A stretch of DNA of 64,000 nucleotides from Phlebotomus papatasi (Eukaryota; Arthropoda; Insecta; Diptera; Psychodidae), in the NCBI RefSeq assembly GCF_024763615.1, contig NC_077222.1:94583417-94647416 (forward strand). The letters run 5' to 3'. A program made the translations under genes and the position numbers. The notes below the pieces were generated by a model that saw only the letters and a list, made by a program, of their open reading frames with translations, ran no database searches and was not told the DNA's origin. Below, piece after piece: positions 33,436 through 45,916 of the stretch. Position 1 is the first letter of the stretch. Each line of letters starts with the position of its first letter.

Positions 33436-36187
33436 AACTATTAAGTTTGAATTAATCGTATTACAAAATCATTGAAAATCCGAATTATAAACCCATAACA
33501 ATAAATGCCACAACAACGCGAACCAACATAGAAACTAAATCCTCCAAGTATATTATGTGAAGAAATGTTAGATTTGAGACCACGATTCATGTAAAACAAT
33601 TATAAGTGAAATTGTCTCAAGGCAAGTAAAATTGGCTTTTATTGGTTGGAGATGTATCGAAGAATCAAATCAACAAGAGAAATGAATTCCAATACCTCGG
33701 AGGAATTGGTCAATAAAAAAGATTTACAAAACAACAATTGCTACACTATATAGTACAAATAATTAATTCCATGCCAATTGTAATTGTATTATATGTATAT
33801 ATACGACAAAAGTGCTTAAGGACCCAAAAAAGAGATTAAAGACGAGACATAAAAGAGAATGGAAGATCAAAAGTGTTATACATTCAGAGTGAAAACTGAA
33901 AAGGGAAATTCCTTTTATACAAAATCATTTGTCCAATTCCACCTCAATTAGAATGACACCATATGTGAGAGTTAGAGTGCGTTATCTCGGTTAACATATC
34001 AAATGGTAGACGTTACTTACCAAGTAAATTTATTGACTAATCACCCTCATTCACCTCTTAATGCCTCTGAAGCATGAAAAGATATTGCAAATTTCTCGAT
34101 ATTTATTCCTTATGCATGATCTCTTTCCCTTTTCCATCATCAAGAATATCTTTTTTTTTAAATTTCTTTTTAACCATCATTTACTAGTCTCGTAAACTAA
34201 ATGATCATCACACGACCCAATCGATGTCTTCTCAATCCATTAAACTCTCCTTTTTCATAAATGTGCACTTCAACTCATTTTATGCTATTGCTGCTCATGA
34301 ATCTCTTTCGCACAATCACTTCTTATATCTTCATCATAATTCTTCATAACTTTGCGACAGTAATGCCATTTTTGTTTTTCTTAAAAAAAAAAAAAAACAT
34401 TGCACATTCGAATAAATCTCTTTTTGAGAAAAATTTTTCATTGTGAAACTATAGGTATTTTGAAGAAACATTGCAGCACATTTTGAGATGGCAAAAAGAT
34501 TTTCAAGGAGAAATGTTTAAAAGAGAGAGAGAGAGAAAGACATTTATAAATATAGATGAAAAAATAAAAATTTCAACACTCTCAACATTATCCCTCATAT
34601 TGACCAATTTAAACCACATTTTATAAGACATCAAACATTTAAGCACAATAATCGATTATATTATTAAAGAGCATCATAGTGTGGTATCTGCCATTCATAA
34701 ATAACCAATTGGCACATCATCAATTTTCATACTTGCTAATTTCATTCCCAATTGCATTCATCAATGAGGATATTGCGAGAGAAGAGAAAGAGATCGTAAG
34801 TATGGGAATTTTTCATCATGATACGTTTTACCATAAAACTTTTTTTTTTTTTTTTTTTCAAAAAACATTATGAATGACTTCTCGAGGTGAGACAGCACAT
34901 ATAGAGAAAATTTTCGCTATTTCATTGTGATTTATCATCCACCCAAAAGGAAAAATATATACCCATGCATATCAATTTAAAGAAAATATACTCAAGATAT
35001 CCAACAACTCATTTACATCTCGAGGAAATCTTTCACTTTTATCTTATATATAAATTTTATATTTATATTGAAAAAACATCTAAACCAACTATCTCCTGCT
35101 GTTAATTCTATGGACACCATTAAGAATATAAAACGTGCCTCCTATCTCTCTTAACCAAGTGCGAATTGTAACTTTGCAATCGCCATTTAAGGTGTCTCTG
35201 GCAAACCACCTAAATACGCTCAGAGGCAAAAGCTTCAATATTGATTCTATAAGTTTTCAATTTAAATAAATTCTCTTCCCATTTTCAGATACACACACTT
35301 GGGCAAATTTTTCAGTATATGAAATATCTAGAGGTATAGTTAGTGCAAAATGCATTGAGACAAACATCCGATAAAATACACACAATTTTTCACAAAACAA
35401 TAGGGAAAAGCGGGGCCTTCACATCAGGGGCAGTTTCCAACAGCTAACATTCTAACTTCCTTATAAGCCACTTAATTGAAGACGAATTCTTAAATTCTAA
35501 AACTTGTTAAAACGATTGAATTCTTATCGTTATCAATATTCAAATCCTTACTGTCTTTTCTCCCGAAGTATACGCTTAAGTGTTAATTTCTTGGATTTTT
35601 GGCTTTCGAGAATTTTGCATGACACTCTGTTTGGATCGTAAAAAAAAAGTTCGTGCAAAAAAGCCGACTTTTGAATCCGAATATCTCATTGATATTTAGT
35701 TGTTTTCATTAAGTTTCTTAGCAAATATAAATGGCAACAATCGAAGCCTTCGTGAAATCTCTGCTACAAGATATCTTTCAAATTTTGATACGCAAATGGA
35801 TTCAGTGACGCACTTCTGACACTTTGTCCGGCTTTACCATAAATCACAGTTGTAGGCAAACTTTATCCTACATAAAGGAACCTGGATTTGCTTGCACTAT
35901 TCATCGTTTTTATTTTTTGAAAATGAAGAAAAGTAGAGGAAAGCTCCATAGATGTTAATATCAACTATTCCCAAAATTTACTTTTAGGCATTTGTGCAAA
36001 AAAACAACTCAACTAAATTGAATATAAATTCAAGAAAATGTTTATAAAGCTACCATATTTTTTATGTAAAGTCGAAAATCTTCAAATTTGTTAACAAACT
36101 TCTTCATAAAAGATAGCAATAATAGGATAGCTAGGTCTTCTTCAAATGTGCATTTTCTGGGGTACATCCAACTCCAACGCCCCATTG
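33436..36187. other. Long AT-rich stretch, possible intron
   Basis: No recognised gene. On minus, an acceptor-like CTTTTCATGCTTCAG (near 34,069) and a perfect-looking donor TTG|GTAAGTAACG (near 34,022) enclose 46 nt that are stopped in all frames. This could be a non-coding exon or chance. A T-run of 19 lies at 34,840-34,858. Confidence 0.4.
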
Positions 36188-36189
36188 TA

Positions 36190-36943
36190 AAAAATACAGT
36201 CTTTAGACTAGAAACTTAGCCCAGCTCCGGAAGTTCATAAATTAAAAAAAAAAACAAGCTAATAGGAATGCTTATTTAAAAGCCAATAACTCACTTTTCT
36301 TTGAAGAACAAAATTCTCTCGTTCAGTAATAACCTTCCCGATTTGAGAGCTCTCTCCGGTTGAGGTTTTTCCTTTACCGATTCGAAGATATATCAGAGAG
36401 AACTTACCTAAAAACCCGTTGGAAGTTCGAACGTTTAAACCGACGAGTTACACAAAAGTGAAGAAGTTTATGAAAAGGACATTTATCTTCATAAAATTGC
36501 AATTCAAACGTTCTGCTTTCCTGAAATTCCACAAAACTACACAAAAATTAACCTTTTGCAGCAAAAGTTTGCACACTGTTGTTAACATTGTTGACGATTG
36601 AAGTATCAAGAATATCGAAATTCGAAATGGCAGAGCAATTAGCGCTAAAGCGGCGGGTATATGAACTTACACTTAAGGCTTCCGGTAGATCTTCGAATAG
36701 GTTTGGCTTGGTTTTGGAGTGGCTTTGTCTCTTCGAAAGGTTAGCACTGCACGGAGCCAATATGTTCATCAAGTGATGATCTTACGAACAATGCTTGTGA
36801 AAAGATACATTCTTTTACGAACATTTTTGTTGATCGGACCATTTAAGGACATTTCGTAACTCCCCAGTAGGAGTTCACAAACATTTACAAATAATTTAAC
36901 GAAATATTTTTTTTTATGTAGATTCTTAGGTCTCAAGCTCGTA
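36190..36943 (+). mobile_element. Possible split MITE family C, copy 6
   Basis: ACAGTCTTTAGACTAGAAAC and GCCCAGCTCCGGAAG (36,193-36,240) match the family's left end. TTAGGTCTCAAGCTCGTATA (36,928-36,943) matches its right end. The roughly 680 bp between them are less AT-rich, carry a 65-codon plus frame at 36,579-36,776, and would be an insertion of unknown type. Confidence 0.4.
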
Positions 36944-36957
36944 TAATATGGATTTGA

Positions 36958-37161
36958 TATCGAAGATGAAGCCTAGTTCCCAAATGTCTTCAATACTATA
37001 AATTACAAGCAATTTAAGTGTTTATTTTTTAATCTAATGGATTCATTTAATTAGCTTTTAATATCTAACTTTCTGTCAGAATTTACCAAAAAAAATCTTT
37101 CCTATTGAAGAAATTAGTGAAGATAAGCCATATGGCTAAACCTTAGGTCTGAAAGCCCGTA
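36958..37161 (+). mobile_element. MITE family C, copy 7 (diverged)
   Basis: The inside reads GCCTAGTTCCCAAATGTCTT and the right end CATATGGCTAAACCTTAGGT then CCCGTA followed by TAA at 37,162-37,164. The left terminus is eroded next to the remnant of copy 6. Confidence 0.65.
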
Positions 37162-37164
37162 TAA

Positions 37165-39474
37165 CCCTACAAGACTAATGCTTGGCTTTAAACTTACAGT
37201 TATTTTTTCACTTTTTTTGTCATAAAGAGTTGATATCGATGCTAAAATGGCAATAGACTAATAAAGAGTGAGTAAAAAAACAAGGATATACGACAAATAA
37301 ATTGAATTTAAATACCAACCATATTCCTCAGGCGTTTTGATACCTATTATATCGTAAAATCAAATAATAAAGTATCATAAACCTCCCTGCTGTTCTCTAT
37401 TGTAAATACAATATCAAATATGTATAAGAAAATCGTGCACCTCATAATCATTTTGATTTGCTTAAGTGAATAATTTTATTTATCTCTCCCTCTCTTGTTT
37501 ATTTTATATAGCTCATTTCATTATAATCTAAAATCAACGAAAATGCCCACACTATCTATTCAACTCTTTGCACTCATAATTCGCAATTCGATCGACTTTC
37601 AATTGCATTCCCGCCTTTTATACCTCTCTTTACTTTCTTTCACACATTTTCCTTACTCTCATATCATCTCTCTCACATGGCATACCATTTCTTTAGAAGC
37701 CACCGCATTTGATCACCAACAGAGATGCTATTCACTGAGATAATTGATCAGAGATGCCCAGATAGACATGTTCCGGACAAAAAGCCACAATTCACCATGA
37801 ATGCCAATACATAAAATGTATTTGGAAAAAATCTAAGTCCTCAAGGTTAAGGTATATATCTTCAATTTAAAAGATGATTGCAGAAAAAAAATTGCAAAAT
37901 ATTACTTTCACACGATTTGATCTACATTTCACCCTGTGAAGCAAATATAGTTCCTGGGCAATTCAGAATCTCCAATCTACAAATTGTCTTCTCAATAGTA
38001 AATCTCACAACTCTGATAAAACACCAGGCACATGGGAGATGCTGTTGGACTCTTTGGTATGGCATGGACAATTTTGCAATTGAGACTCACCAAGTGGTGA
38101 CCTTAGAGGAAAAAGAGATACCCACTTGGGCTGGAAAATTATACCAATAATTTCCTTATAAGAGTTATAACAACAATTTCTAATTTGTCGTTCTTTTTTG
38201 AAGACCCACTTTTTCAATGTTTTAACACACATTGATCCAATTTCAAAGCTCTTAAAAAGCCATACATTAGAGTATAGCAAATAAAACTATGGCAAGATGA
38301 TCACGATGTTTTTGCTATATCGTAATACGCGGGAAAAATTGGAGTAAAGAATTGTGCCAAACAAGTGTTTCATCGCCATCACAACATCAATTGACCATTC
38401 ACCCAATCCACCTCACACTTAGGTCAGAGTTTATCCAATTTGTCCCCTTTCTAATGTGCCTCTTCCCTTCTAAAGCCCCCATATAACCAGACCATTCATT
38501 TCAATCCACCGCGACACAGTCTATTTGCACGCGAGTTTTATTTGATGGTTTCGCGCAAACACCAAAAGCAATAGCATTTTATTCAGCAATTTGTAGTCGC
38601 GGAAATAGATGAGATAATTGCAAAATAAATTGCTCCTCTTTAGGCTCTCTTTTAGGATGCTTTAATCAAAAAAAAATCTTAAGAAAATTTTAAAAGCAAA
38701 GAAAAAAATAACATGAATAATACTACAACTTGTAAGCAAACAAATTGCCCATTTAAATTTCCTTCTACGTGCAAAAATGTGCAAAATCACTTTGTATCTG
38801 CTCGAACACCTATATAAGTTTAAAAAGGTAATAACGCCGGAGGAATATGCGAAAAGCTAACCTGTCAATCACACATTCACATTATTAATCTCCTCATCGT
38901 TTTTATTATGTACATCTAAATATAAACATGGGTTTGTTAAATACTTTTATCCATCCCTCTCTCTCTCTCTCTTTTTCTCTCTATTGCAAATATAATACCT
39001 TCCAAACTTAATATTTTCCAATTCAACATTTTAACATCAACATACACACAATCCGTATGACACATCAAACGATTTTGCATCAAACTTCAAAAGCTCATAT
39101 TCATATACAAATCAGTCTCTTTTTTTCTAAAACCTACACACACACTCACATTTATAAGAGTTTTATTAACACCAAAATCGATTATCTTTTCAGCACGTGA
39201 CACAATATCCCATGCCATGAAATTGCAAGTCTCATATCAAGTCTACACTATATAGATTGATTAATTTTTAACTCTAAAATTGGGTTCAAGCGATCAATGG
39301 ATTTTCACACGATGAAAGAGAAGCTTTGCAGATTTTTATTGCTCGAACTCTTCAAAGAGCAAGAGCAATATCCATTAATCTATCAATTTAAAGTTTATAT
39401 CGAATCGCACTCCCAAGAGATAGTACTTTAATTCAGCAAATGCATTTTTTTTATAAATACAGTACGACTCTGTT
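37165..39474. other. AT-rich stretch containing a candidate exon
   Basis: Apart from the candidate exon at 38.0-38.1 kb, no gene or shared repeat is seen. A CT microsatellite lies at about 38,954-38,979. Confidence 0.45.
38005..38130 (-). CDS. Candidate last exon, protein not recognised
   Basis: On minus, an acceptor-like TAATTTTCCAG (AG at 38,132-38,131) opens a 41-codon frame in phase 0 that ends at TGA (38,005). It reads PKWVSLFPLRSPLGESQLQN at the start. A donor-like TTG|GTGAGTCT lies after the first 40 nt, so a shorter internal exon is also possible. The plus strand of the same stretch is open too (37,878-38,150), which weakens the case. I do not recognise either peptide. Confidence 0.2.
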   Translation of the reverse strand, partial: PKWVSLFPLRSPLGESQLQNCPCHTKESNSISHVPGVLSEL

Positions 39475-39475
39475 A

Positions 39476-39674
39476 TACGGGCTTCAGACCTAAGGCATAA
39501 CCATATGACTTAACTGTTATAATTCCCTGTCGAGATATTTTGGAAAATTTAAATTAGGATTGGATTATCAAGAACGAATGACCTATTAGATTCTGAAAAA
39601 GCAATAAAATTGGTTGCCATTTAAGATTCTGAGACCCACGGAAACTGGGCTAAACCTCTAGTCGGAAGACCACT
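39476..39674 (-). mobile_element. MITE family C, copy 4
   Basis: Flanked by TTA at 39,473-39,475 and 39,675-39,677. Ends TACGGGCTTCAGACCTAAGG and the inverse of AGTGGTCTTCC. It is 199 bp long and uninterrupted. Confidence 0.85.
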
Positions 39675-40015
39675 TTAGTATCAATCCTCTAAACCTAAAC
39701 CTCTAATTTGTAGGAGAGTTCGGGAGTGTTTTTGAAAAAGTAACTCTGTAACTGTGAGATTGCCATGTAGCATTATCAAAAGTTACATATTTTAGATTTC
39801 TGAAAATTTAAATGACAATGAATTTTATAAAACGAATCAATCAAGACGGACTGTATTTGGAAAATATCGTTAAGTAAACAGATTTCATTACAAAATCAAT
39901 TAATTGCATCCTCGAACTCATCTGATAATGTTAGGTTATGAATTCACGTGTAACAATGTCACACGTTACTAATAAATTAGGTCAAAATTACCGACCAAAA
40001 GGCACGCCAAACACA

Positions 40016-40274
40016 CACTGAGAGAAATCCCGAAAAAGTTAAAATAACATTCCGGAAATGTTTAATTTACCCTACAGTATTGATCCGAAATCGGTGTAAA
40101 TATTATGCTTTATAGGTGTATTAGGGGTTAAAGTTACCCTTTTTCATGTTAATTTTACCCTTAAAAAGGTGTGTAAAATTAACATTAAAAAATGTTGATA
40201 TATTTTTACACCCGAAAAGTGTTAAAGTTATGAAGAAAAAAAGTTAGTCGCACCCCCGTTTTTTTTTCTCAGTG
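40016..40274 (+). mobile_element. MITE family F, copy 2
   Basis: This 259-bp element runs from CACTGAGAGAAATCCCG to TTTCTCAGTG with CA on both sides (40,014-40,015 and 40,275-40,276). It closely matches copy 1 at 11.7 kb and copy 3 at 60.7 kb along its whole length. Confidence 0.85.
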
Positions 40275-40770
40275 CATATCGTATAGGACGTCACAAAGAC
40301 CCGAGGTTAGGCCTCTCTGGGCCTTGATCGCCCCCCGTACTTCATGAAACGATAACATAACTCAATGAGTTGGGTGTAAACACAAGTAGAGTTTGAGTTT
40401 TAATTCTCCAATAGTGTATTGGATAAAAGATAAATGGAACTCTATTTGCACAAAAAGTTGTTGATGTTCTAAGAATTCAAATTCAATTTCGAATTTTCAT
40501 ACTAAGTTTTCGAACAAGGTTGGGAAATTTTATCAAATATCATACTAGAAAGCTGGAAAGAGTTACAAGTGATTATGGAGCGTTTAAATAATGGGACAAG
40601 AACAGAAAGCACAGAAAGAACAGAAATGTGAAGACCGACAGATTTTGACACTTGAGCACTTCGAAATTCGAACAGGATGTACCTTAGCCACCTTGCGGAA
40701 TTATCAAGAAGTAAGAAAGTCTCTTTTTAGGCTTTTCAAATAGATTTTCTAATTTTTCAAGATCTACTTG
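40275..40770. other. Sequence without recognised features
   Basis: Nothing assignable. It lies between MITE F copy 2 and the LINE remnant and may include eroded 3' sequence of that LINE. Confidence 0.4.
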
Positions 40771-40774
40771 TGGA

Positions 40775-41215
40775 TGGTAGGATTAAGGGACGGCAATCAT
40801 GGACACGGTGGTTTTAAGCTTTCGGATGTAACCACCCAGACGCTTGAAATTCAACACCGCCCTTGAGGGTATTGCCCCTCTAGTTCCCACCACGATGGGC
40901 TCTATCGGCTCTACCAACAAGAAGAGTGCTCCGTACCCTCACAGACGATGGGTAACGGAGACGTGTATTTGTTGACCTTTTTGTCCTCATCCCTAGCAAG
41001 CCCGTCCCTGTCCTCGTGGCGGACTGTTACATCAACCATGAAGATCCTTTCCCGATTGTTTACCACCAGGTTGGGAAGGAAACGGGTGTCGTTGGGGAAA
41101 GTACATGCCTGCTCTTTGGAAAGCGTTATCCTTGGAACCTTCCGAGCCATTTCGTCCGTGATGAGATTACGAATCTCATTGTGGTCCCGTATCCGTCTGT
41201 CCTCCCTTCAAACAC
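40775..41215 (-). pseudogene. LINE C-terminus with restriction-like endonuclease motif, copy 1
   Basis: On minus, the frame reads HNEIRNLITDEMARKVP, then LPNLVVNNRERIFMVDVTVR, then a polar stretch ending at a stop near 40,911. In another frame it continues IEPIVVGTRGAIPSRAVLNF. The order (a PD-like residue pair, about 13 residues, then D in VDVTVR, then VVGTRGAIP) is that of the C-terminal restriction-like endonuclease of R2/NeSL/CRE-type non-LTR retrotransposons. Here the family's PD is PN, so the catalytic Asp is lost. At least one frameshift is present. The reverse transcriptase is absent. A related copy lies at 45.2-45.6 kb. Confidence 0.7.
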
Positions 41216-44200
41216 TCCAATCATTTGCACACGACGGTACTCGTTTTATAATCGTTTTCTTAATATACAAAAGAAATGTTTGATTTATAAGTTGTTTTTA
41301 ATTCAAACTCTCAGTCATCTCTCGAATACCAAGCGTTCGCCGCCGGCTTAACGTTCATAAGCAGCCTTGAAAACGAAACCTCAAGACACTTATGAAATTC
41401 AAAGATCCAGAATTTTATTTTAAAAAGATTTTTTTACTAAATTGTAAATGAGATGTGACCGGTATCTTCAGAAAAAGACGGTAGAAACCCGAAATCACGG
41501 GTCGTAAGTCCCATCATATTTAAATTAATTAAAAATTATGAAATACGTATGTTATTATCAATTGTAGATTTAGTGATATTCTTGGCACCAGCGCAAATAC
41601 GTTCCCAATTAGAAAAAAGCTAGCAAAATATTTATATTGTCGTGAGTATACAGAAATTGTTTTATAAAGACAAGAAGCATAATTTCATAAATTCAAGCAC
41701 TATGCTAAGTCGTTTTCCACTTCTTTCTCTTCAATATCGGTATATTTGACTTTGAATCGTCGAGAGTGAAGTTCTCTTTTTTTCTGGTCAGTCCACATCT
41801 TAATTGAAAGATTTTCCCTATCACAAAAGTGAAAATTTTCATCTTCATCAATGAAAGAGATGAAGGTGTTAAAGACAACAACAACAACAAAAAACTACAC
41901 TCTTCTCAATCACGTCTTTGAAAATTCAAACGCCACTTCATTGACCATTTTTAGAGTCTTTTCCACTCTCTTTTGGCTTCATGGCACTTTTTTTTAGAAT
42001 TTATGATATTTTCTTCATAAACAGCATAAAACTGAGCATGAAATACCATAAAATATATTTAAGTTTGAGTTGAAATATTCATATGCAATAACACTTTGAA
42101 AATCAATAGAAACTTCACAGATATTTTCAAGAAGATAATTTTGCTGCATACTAAAGATGGAAAACCATTTTCAGTGTTCTTTCAACACACAAATCACTTA
42201 AGACTATTTTTGTCAAGAGATTATTTTGAATTTTAGATATAGACATAATAATTTTCGTAAAATGTCGAGAGGGCAACAAGTGCATTTTATAGCACTTTTC
42301 AAAAATGATAGTTATACACTTATCCGTTTTTGACTATTTCTACAGTCCCCATCGAAAATTTTCCAACCATTGAGAAAATATATTTGATGAAAGTGAAATT
42401 TTTTTGTTCTCAATTAAAACTATAAAACGTTTAATGTAATTTTATCTCATTCATATAAATAATTGGCTTTATCTTATACCCAATCGACAAATTAATTCGA
42501 GTAGGTGTTTGGGCTACAAAATATTTATTATAATTAAGCAATTACATCAAGCACATGTGGAAATTACGGTTTAAAGTTTACATATCCAAAACAGATGAGT
42601 GATTCAATATTTTTAGGCAATTCCTACAGAGAAAAATTACAAAATCGTGATAAATAATTCACTAGCGAGTTGCAGCAATGAACTCAAAAGTTTGCTTTAA
42701 ATATGCAAAATTTTCAACCACCTGAAAAAGGTTATAATACCCAAACCATTAATTTACCCACCGCCTAATTAACTTTTAGCTTTTTTATCAAACAAAAAAA
42801 TTCGATTCTCCAAATATAGAATTTTATTGGGAAATCATGCCAAACAAATAAAATCATCTTATGTGAGAATGTTTGCCAACAAATTAATAAATCGATGTAC
42901 AAATACATTTAGTTTCAAGTGTCTTCTTGATGCAATATTTACACCTTCCCCGTAAATCATTATTAATTTGCAAATAAATATCTTGGTTATAATTTTCCAG
43001 AAAATGAAGACTTTTCGCAATTAACAGTTAAACTTAATTGCCATTTTTCGGAACATCTCTGTTTTAATTATAATCGCAAAGTTTGATGTTCATGGGGACA
43101 AATAAAACAATTTCCGCATTACAAAGTGCTAAAGCAATAAAATAAACGTATTTTAATTATAACATCTGAATAAAAAAAACCATTTTGCTATTCAGCAAGT
43201 GGTTTGAAGTTTGGCACTTTTTTTGTGAGTGACAAAACTTGCCAAAAGGTAAACTTGTGTCTAAAATTCAAATGAGCTTCTTCAACCTTGAATATTTTAA
43301 CTCTTTAAGGTTGGTATTTTCTTGGTGATTTTTTTTTGTGTCATCATCCTCACCAATATATAAGATTGTCGTTGAACTTCCCAATAAACTAGTCAATTTA
43401 TCTTAAAATGGTATTGTGAGTGGAGAAAAGGAACCGCCAAAAAAATAAATCGCCTTCAAATCTCTCAACATTTCAATTCACAATTTTAATGATGATGTCA
43501 AATAAAAATGAAAATTGTGCCTGTTTAATCTGAAGAAATCACCTGGATATTGAGACAACAATGGAAAATGAAATTGATGGTTTAAATGAAAGTTCTTCTC
43601 TTCGATCTCTCAACTCTGTTTATGGGAAGTAATACCTTGATGAAAAGAAGGAAGGCTTGAAATAAAAGCAAACATGAATAAGAAGTGTGTTGTGGTAAAA
43701 AAAAAAAATGTACCAAACTTACAAAACAATAACACATTCTTGAGAGAAAGAGAGAAAAAGATACTTTATTTGACTTTGTTATTATATCGAAAAAATCCAT
43801 CTCAATAAAATTTTAGTATATTTTCAAAATGAAAAGAAGAAAAAAAAAGCTTGCACATACGAAGGCCAGAATCACCCACACAAAATTGTTCATGTATAAT
43901 TTATTTATTGCGGAATTGATTGAAATTTTCTATTTCTCTCACAGTCTTTGCCTTATTTTCACTGACTTCCTCCTTGGTGTTGCCCTTCTTGGGATTTCTT
44001 AGTAGGGCATGATGGGGCACTTTCCCACAGCAATTTCGAATTTGATTTTAATTTTTACGACAGTTAATTTGATTATCATATTCATAAACTTTTAAAAACA
44101 AATCCCACAAGATACTTTCAATTTCAATACTTAACGTAGTTTGGGGTGTTACAACACCTCTATATCCTCTGTATATACTTAGAAGTGTACTACGGAAGGG

Positions 44201-44359
44201 ACACTTGAATAATATAAAGAATATCACCTAAAACTCTTCAGCATTTATCTCATAAAATTACTCTTTCCTCAAATAATATAATACATTTGGATAATTTTTG
44301 TATTTGACTCGAAAATCCTATGAATTATCGTACCTATGACATTAAATCACTTATAGTCA
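41216..44359. other. Long AT-rich stretch without recognised gene
   Basis: Three kilobases of AT-rich DNA carry CT-rich runs and no repeat shared with the window. Frames up to 72 codons lack motifs. Confidence 0.5.
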
Positions 44360-44361
44360 AT

Positions 44362-44522
44362 CACTGCTAAAAATAAAAGGATCAAATTGTTCCAAATTTT
44401 TATCCTTTTGCAAAGGATGGATCAAATTTCGAATTCTGAATGCACATTTGTCATAATGAAATATGTTAATTTGATCCATCCTTTGCACAAGGATCAATTT
44501 AATCCTTTTATTTTTACCAGTG
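44362..44522. mobile_element. MITE O (CACTG termini)
   Basis: This 161-bp palindromic element has the ends CACTGCTAAAAATAAAAGGA and, inverted, CACTGGTAAAAATAAAAGGA, with AT on both sides (44,360-44,361 and 44,523-44,524). The word GGATCAAATT recurs in both orientations and the centre is GAATTC-like. Termini and 2-bp duplication match family F. Confidence 0.85.
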
Positions 44523-44524
44523 AT

Positions 44525-45180
44525 CCTTTTCTAAATTATTAGTCATTAGTTTAGTATCAATTTTATTTAATTTAGTACATCAGAAAAGCACTGCTCTTCA
44601 TCGCAAAAAACTATTGACTTGGTATACTTTACTATGATTTTCAGAACCGCTTCATTACTCCTTAGAGCATTCCTTAAGTAGAATTTCTTCCAAGTCTATG
44701 TCCCATATATTCCCCACTAATCTTCCGGTATTTACCAAGTAGTTTAAGAAAAATACATACTTAAAGTTACAAAATACTTCCCCTGATACTTTCTCTAAAA
44801 CCGTTTTAATATTCAACTAATCATAAACACCTTATTATTATAATGAAATCATTATAAAAAAACCATAAATCATTAAACTAGTGCATTAAATATTTATTAA
44901 GTAACATAAATCTTGAAATTTTATTTTGATGCAAATTTGTTCAGTTTGCAATCAACAAGCACCAATAAGTTTAGAATTTTATCCGGTCCACAGACTTGAT
45001 CTTCATGTCAATTCTTCCCCATAAGATGGCTTAAATAATACGCTGACTGAGAATGATTACTTTGGACTAAATACGAAAAATCATACCAACTCGGTTTTTC
45101 GCAACATGGTGATTTTTATGTTAGATAAAAATCACTAAATAAAAAAATGTGATAACACAGGCCGTTTTACCACAGATTTT
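44525..45180. other. AT-rich sequence without recognised features
   Basis: No open frame of note and no shared repeats. Confidence 0.45.
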
Positions 45181-45189
45181 ATTATGGAA

Positions 45190-45560
45190 GACTCTATCTT
45201 TAGCCTCATGTTGAAAGGATTGGTCAATCCAAGGGATTGCCCAGGAGCACCGATTTAGCTGTAAGACCTAGGTCTAAATACGCGCGGATATTCCTTCCTT
45301 GCCCCCGTTAGCAACACACCTGTTACCAAATTATACCTATTAGCGGGAACTGCTCCTCCACAAATAATGGGGCAAGTCATCTCCAGCAAGGAAATGTGTA
45401 AAGCTTCTACAGAGCCAAGGCTCTTGTTCTCGTGGCGGACTGTTACATCGACCACGAAGACACCTTCCCGGTTCTTTACCACCAGGTCAGGTTGGAGACA
45501 TGTGTTGTTGGGGAGAGTAAAGGCCTGCTCTTTGAAGTACATTGCGGCTAGGACCTACCG
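45190..45560 (-). pseudogene. LINE C-terminus with restriction-like endonuclease motif, copy 2
   Basis: The frame (stop at 45,255) reads KEQAFTLPNNTCLQPDLVV, then NREGVFVVDVTVRHENKSLG. Here both acidic positions of the PD...D motif are intact, unlike copy 1. The sequence after it (about 45,255-45,390) differs from copy 1, so either the copies come from different families or the end is rearranged. The right boundary abuts MITE C copy 5, which begins at 45,575. Confidence 0.7.
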
Positions 45561-45574
45561 CGCCAAGACCATTA

Positions 45575-45913
45575 AACGGTCCTCAGACTAGAGGTTTAGC
45601 CGAGTTCCCGAAGGTCTCACAATCCTGAATAGCGAGCAATTTTATTGCTTTTTGAGAGCCTAACGCCCTAGACACACTTACGACTTAAGCCGAGATACGA
45701 CTTAGTGGAAAATGATGTAAATGAAGTTTAACCATTATTTCGAATATAATTACGCTAAGCAGTCTCTCGGTTAGTCCTCACTTCTGTCAAAACCCTAATA
45801 GGTCATTCATCTTTAATAATCCAATCTTAACTTAAATTTCTCCAAAAAATCGTGATTGATAAAAAATTAGAGCAGTTAAGCCATATGGCTAAACCTTAGA
45901 TCTGAAACCCGTA
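45575..45913 (+). mobile_element. MITE family C, copy 5, split by MITE D
   Basis: TTA lies at 45,572-45,574 and 45,914-45,916. The copy reads normally up to GAGAGCCTAA, is interrupted by a family D element, and resumes at CCTAATAGGTCATTC. Removing the insert and one CCTAA gives 204 bp, the family's length. Confidence 0.9.
45664..45793. mobile_element. MITE family D nested in MITE C
   Basis: This 130-bp element is flanked by CCTAA at 45,659-45,663 and 45,794-45,798. It begins CGCCCTAGACACACTTACGA and its right end is a worn inverse. The empty site is visible in copy 3 at 32.0 kb (GAACCTAATAGG). Confidence 0.8.
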
Positions 45914-45916
45914 TTA

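Noticed and set aside
34022..34069. 46-nt minus-strand exon with strong splice-like ends
   Set aside because: Stopped in all frames. Similar pairs are expected by chance in AT-rich DNA, so it is mentioned only in the block description.
36579..36776. 65-codon plus frame as a retroelement gag start
   Set aside because: There is only a vague basic and hydrophobic pattern and no second supporting motif.
40948..41351. Plus-strand frames of 111 codons
   Set aside because: They are antisense shadows of the endonuclease-bearing LINE remnant on minus.
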